DNA of 64,000 bases, taken from positions 25,723,501-25,787,500 of the forward strand of contig JABWDB010000001.1 of assembly GCA_019614645.1 (NCBI GenBank), in the 5' to 3' direction. Position 1 is the first letter of the stretch. Each line of letters begins with the position of its first letter. This DNA is from Stratiolaelaps scimitus (taxonomy: Eukaryota; Arthropoda; Arachnida; Mesostigmata; Laelapidae). Below are positions 59,961 to 64,000 of this stretch, one piece after another. Both the position numbers and the translations under genes were made by a program. The notes under the pieces are model-generated. The model did no database searches, had not been told where the DNA came from, and was given only the letters and a program-made list of their open reading frames with translations.

Positions 59961-62900
59961 TGCCAGCATCAAGTCGGTGTGGAGGCGAAAAGCAGAAAGG
60001 GCCCAGTTCTCCGGAGCGTGCTAATGAATCAACGGGATTACCTACATCCCGACATCCTACAATACATCATTTTGATGCAGAAGCTGCCATCAATAACTAT
60101 ATGATGATGACCATTGTAACTACATCCCGCGTTGTCCTCTCCCTCTCAGAGGCTCAGCTCATTGTTGGCTGAGGCACAACGTTGCTCAATGGGTGACACG
60201 TGCCAATCATGAGCTTTTCCTTGACGACGCGTTTTCTTAGCCGATGATTAGGGGGTTGGTGACCACATATCTGTTTATACCTTTTCAATTTACGTCTCAG
60301 CTGTCGAGAAGCCCCGCTCGATGATCCCGACGCAGTCATTGTTAACATCCTCTATTGAGCAGTAAATAGTTTAAAGTGAGTGAATCTTCTTGTATTGACA
60401 GTCATATGACTTTCACTGTCAACGGGCGAACGGTGGTGGAAATGAAAGATTCGCGTTGCTTGACTTGCTTACAGAATTGTCATTTGATGCTTATTCGACA
60501 GAGATATAAGGATTGTCAATAGGGCAAATGAGTATTGGATCGTTGTGGAATTGTGGATAATGGCATCTATGTCAAAGCTTGAAATTGGATGCGCAGAATT
60601 TGCGTGAATGATATCTATATCTTTGCTCAGTCTCTCTTGCTTTGAGCGATGTATATGACGCATTATAAGCAACGGTCCCTGTTGAGCACGAGAATGACTT
60701 TGTCAATTTCTACCGGTCATGTATTAAGACTGTATTAATATGGTAATGCAATTTCCAATCGGTTCTAACCTCCAAGAAGGCCATGCTGACCAAGAAGCTA
60801 ATTGCAGAGAAAACATCTGTGGCGTATCATGAAGAAAGCATATGCAAGCTTGCTCTGGCTGATGAGCCTCGCCGTCTGTTATTAATAGTGAAGAGTGCGA
60901 AATGGTTCTGCGATTTATTTGCTTTTAACTTGAATATCAGCATATTACCATAAAATATCTTATAAATGGTTGTTTCCTATATTGGCTGTACAAGTGATTG
61001 TACAGGATTGTTTACTCATTATTGCACCAACGTACGCACATGGGATTATAAGCAATCTATAATATAATATCTACGTGAACATAATTTCTCTTTACCATTG
61101 TATTGCAAAGTCCAACAGCGAATTCTTGTTTTGTAACACACATTCAGAAATGACAATGTTCTTGAAAACAAGTTCATTAGGTCCCCTTAAACATTCATGT
61201 GCCAACATTGGTGCCTGGCGCTACCATTGCAACATCGAGATAAAACAAGAAACTCTCTCACTCTCTCTCTCTTTCTCTGACGCTTGACGGATTTGCGAAC
61301 AGCTCCGAAAAGGATTCCGGTCATTTCCGGCATGGGTTTGTTGGGCAATTCAGTTCGTCGTACATTGGTTAACACTCCGTTTCGTAATCACCTTGCTGTT
61401 CCATGTAATTTCTACGGCTGCCTCGAGATTTTAAGCCTGAATTTGAGGCTTATCCTTCCCCCGGCATGCATAAGTACTATACGAGACAGATGTTCTTGTC
61501 AATTAGCTTGTTTAGCATAGCAAACGATATTCTTGGATGGGTCATATTTTACGTCGAAGTAACTGGATATGTCACGTTATGTTTTGTATTCTGTGAGCAC
61601 AGCATAATAGAGATAATCATCTGTCTAATCGGTGGATTATGTAGTCGTTTAGAAATTCAATGTGTTTTCAAATTCCACCAGGGCTATATAAACGGGACGG
61701 CGCTTTTTGTAATGTTTTCCCTTAAAAAATAAAAATGAGAGAAGGAGATAGAGAGAGAGAGAGTACAATAATTACTGTTCGGATTGCTGCTTTCCTTCGC
61801 CTTGGAGTTCATCACATTTGAGATGACCCAGTTCAATGTGACAGTATTGACCGTTGGTACGATCGAAATAGACCCCATTAGAATTTCATTCGACTCAGTC
61901 TGTATGACCCATAGTGCTGTTGTTCAGAAGGTGATCGATTTTCTTTTGGAAAATACTCCACTTCGTACTTAGGGGTGAATTGTAAAAATTTGGATAATGA
62001 CATTAATTCTTGAAACGTTTAATAATAATATTTGCAATTGTTTACCATCAATGCACAATATATGTATAATACTAGACGTAATAAATCGGCTGCATGTTAA
62101 AAAGCGTATAACGTAAAGCTTCCTTTAATAGACTGACTACTCCGTGAGCAGAAGGTTTTTTTATTATTTAGAAATTAACAAAACATTAAAAAACTCGCCA
62201 CATATATACGGGGCCGTATTACTATTAACGATTGTCAACGCCATTAACTAGCCGAGAAGTGTTGGAATAATAACAAAAAATGCCTTGTGAATTCTTTACT
62301 GTCTAGGCAGCACACCATTCGTTGTATCGAACTCTGTATAATCCGCTGATGAGATATATACCAATAGAAAGGTGGTATATAGTACAATACCCATGGCATT
62401 AGTTTGTTGCTTGCTTGCTTACAATTGACTCTACGGCCCCCAGATCGAGCCGGCTACCATCCAGGAAGCAGTTTCACCTGAGCTAGCTCTATGTGTTATG
62501 CAATAATTCCATGTACTATCCCCATTCTGTCCCCCGCGCGCCGCCTCCCCTCAGTACAACGGTCCACCGACGTTCGAAAGGAATCACCGTGAGACTCGAG
62601 AAAAGCGAAAGAAAGAAAAAAAAACAAACGGCCGCTCCCAAAAATAAAATTCTCCACTTTATCACTCTGCTCATGCATGAACTACAGCTACACTATGCTG
62701 CCACCTCTATTGCCACATGTGCATTTTGTTCAGGTTTCGAACAGCCGTCGGACAAGATGAGTTGTAAAGCGGGTGCTGCACTCCCTTTAATTACTCTTGT
62801 CGGCATTTTATTCGATCGAAGGAGCCACTCGAAGAGACGAACCAAATCTCGGCAAGAAAGGGTGGACCCCCTCACAGTGTCTCTCCCTCTCTCTCTCTCT

Positions 62901-63500
62901 CTCCCTATGTAGCACAATCGAACGCGCAATGAAACGCGGGCTACGCCTGCAGCTGCTTGCTACTACTCGTGTACTCGTTGGCTGCTTCGTGCGCGAACGG
63001 CTCTCCACAAGTCCCTTATGCTAGAGCAATAAACTAAGAAACAGCGTCTGTGTTTTGGAGTTGTTTTTGCATTTGGACAACAACTTGGACATTCGAGCTG
63101 ACAATGTCGACTCAACTGAGTCTATCAGTTTAGCCTTGTCACCTTGACAAAAACATGCGTGTATTACGGTTTACAGATATGATTAGGATCTTGTTGTGCG
63201 TTCAGGGGTTTGATTTCCCTCCATTTAGCACAGACGGCGATATTGTGTGAAATAACCAAGATTAATTTATTATATATTTGTATATAGCCACTGCGGGTCG
63301 CCGGGAAATACTATTCATTTTTGACACAATTCCTAGGTAGTTCTCGCAGCTATGAAGGTTCAATTGGAACAGTACAGAACAACAATTTGTGTCAGAAACA
63401 GGCGAATAGCAAGGTTCACTTACTGGCTGTTTGCCAAAGAACTAATAATGTCCCGAAGGTATTGGTAATGTTTCTCGAGTGAAATGGGCTACCGTGTTTC
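59961..63500. other. Intergenic region upstream of the DM4/DM12-type gene
   Basis: No confident gene. A minus-strand stretch at 60348-60280 opens with ATG and reads TASGSSSGASRQLRRKLKR to a possible donor AAAAG|GTATAA, but no partner exon was found. CT/GA runs lie at 61254-61278, 61738-61762 and 62880-62904. The rest is ordinary AT-rich DNA. Confidence 0.4.
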
Positions 63501-63513
63501 GCCTGCCTATATA

Positions 63514-63698
63514 ATCAAGTTTCCGGGCTGACTCACAGCCAACATTGAACGTCCACAATACAACTGCTTTCGGCATTGCTTCATAGGATGAGCCCCTTTA
63601 AATGCAAATGTGCAACGGTGGGGATCGAGCCCGTACACTATCGCGTCTTCTCCGACTGCAAGGCTCACACGAATACACCACGCTACCGGGCTCGGCAA
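63514..63698 (-). mobile_element. tRNA-derived SINE, copy 2
   Basis: A 185-bp element on the minus strand bounded by 13-bp direct repeats GCCTGCCTATATA (63501-63513 and 63699-63711). The 5' end has an A-box-like TAGCGTGGTGT and a B-box-like GGGCTCGATCCCC about 50 bp on, the RNA polymerase III promoter layout of tRNA-derived SINEs. The body has ATTTGCATTTAAA and the end GGCTGTGAGTCAGCCCG, as in copy 1. It is probably mobilised by a LINE; which one is unknown. Confidence 0.75.
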
Positions 63699-63705
63699 GC
63701 CTGCC

Positions 63706-63743
<38 letters not shown>

Positions 63744-64000
63744 CAGGCGGAAATAGAGATAAATAGAGTATATAAGATAAAAGAAGATCTTAACATATTG
63801 ATATTGTGGTCTACCTGCTCTCATAGTCGTTGAAAATAAAGAAGACACCGTCTACCACGACGTGATAAAAGCGAGTCGGTTACTTCTCTGATCTGAAAGG
63901 TGCTCTCAAGCCAATCAAGCATCCATTGATTCAAACGACCCTTCCGGGTAATCGTCACCGGGCGAGTGATCTAAGTGGTGTGTAACATTGGCATTGTACT

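Noticed and set aside
61187..61375. Minus-strand frame with PNKPMPEMTGILFGAVRK
   Set aside because: Looks somewhat protein-like, but runs into a GA repeat, lacks a donor and has no known domain; the plus strand is equally open.

Overview
The window is animal nuclear DNA, most likely arthropod. It is gene-poor, with spliced genes, very long introns, dense (TA)n, (GA)n and CAG/GCC-type simple repeats, and fossil transposons. The arthropod call rests on a spliced gene of the DM4/DM12 family, which I know from arthropods. Long introns and this repeat content would suit a mite or tick, but nothing seen fixes the species.

Two protein genes can be built exon by exon. (1) On the + strand, exons at 14679-14911, 42035-42323 and 48351-48520 encode most of a paired-like homeodomain transcription factor, best matched to Phox2 (PHOX2A/PHOX2B family). 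Splice phases agree, and the first intron shown is about 27.1 kb and cuts the homeodomain between residues 46 and 47. The exon carrying the start codon was not found in the 14.7 kb upstream and is probably outside the window. (2) On the - strand, five exons between 59836 and 56912 encode a complete 244-residue secreted protein with a signal peptide and a C-terminal four-cysteine DM4/DM12-type domain. It has a TATA box upstream and an AATAAA signal downstream.

Layout: 1-14.7 kb is upstream or 5' intron sequence of the homeobox gene, with a GC-rich, triplet-repeat-rich block at about 5.4-13.7 kb. 14.9-42.0 kb is the giant intron, with GC-rich stop-poor islands and a degraded LINE 3' end at about 37.9-38.7 kb. 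42.3-48.35 kb is the second intron, carrying a 1039-bp Tc1-like element with long terminal inverted repeats and a TA duplication. 48.35-49.8 kb is the last exon and likely 3' UTR. 49.8-56.7 kb is AT-richer intergenic DNA with one SINE copy. 56.7-60.0 kb is the secreted-protein gene, and 60.0-64.0 kb is intergenic with a second SINE copy.

The two genes converge: their 3' ends face each other across about 7 kb. Nothing in the sequence suggests a shared function. The most novel-looking items are the tRNA-derived SINE family, with two full-length copies each bounded by a target-site duplication, the Tc1-like remnant 38 bp past a splice donor, and a perfect 19-bp-stem hairpin at 9743-9786.
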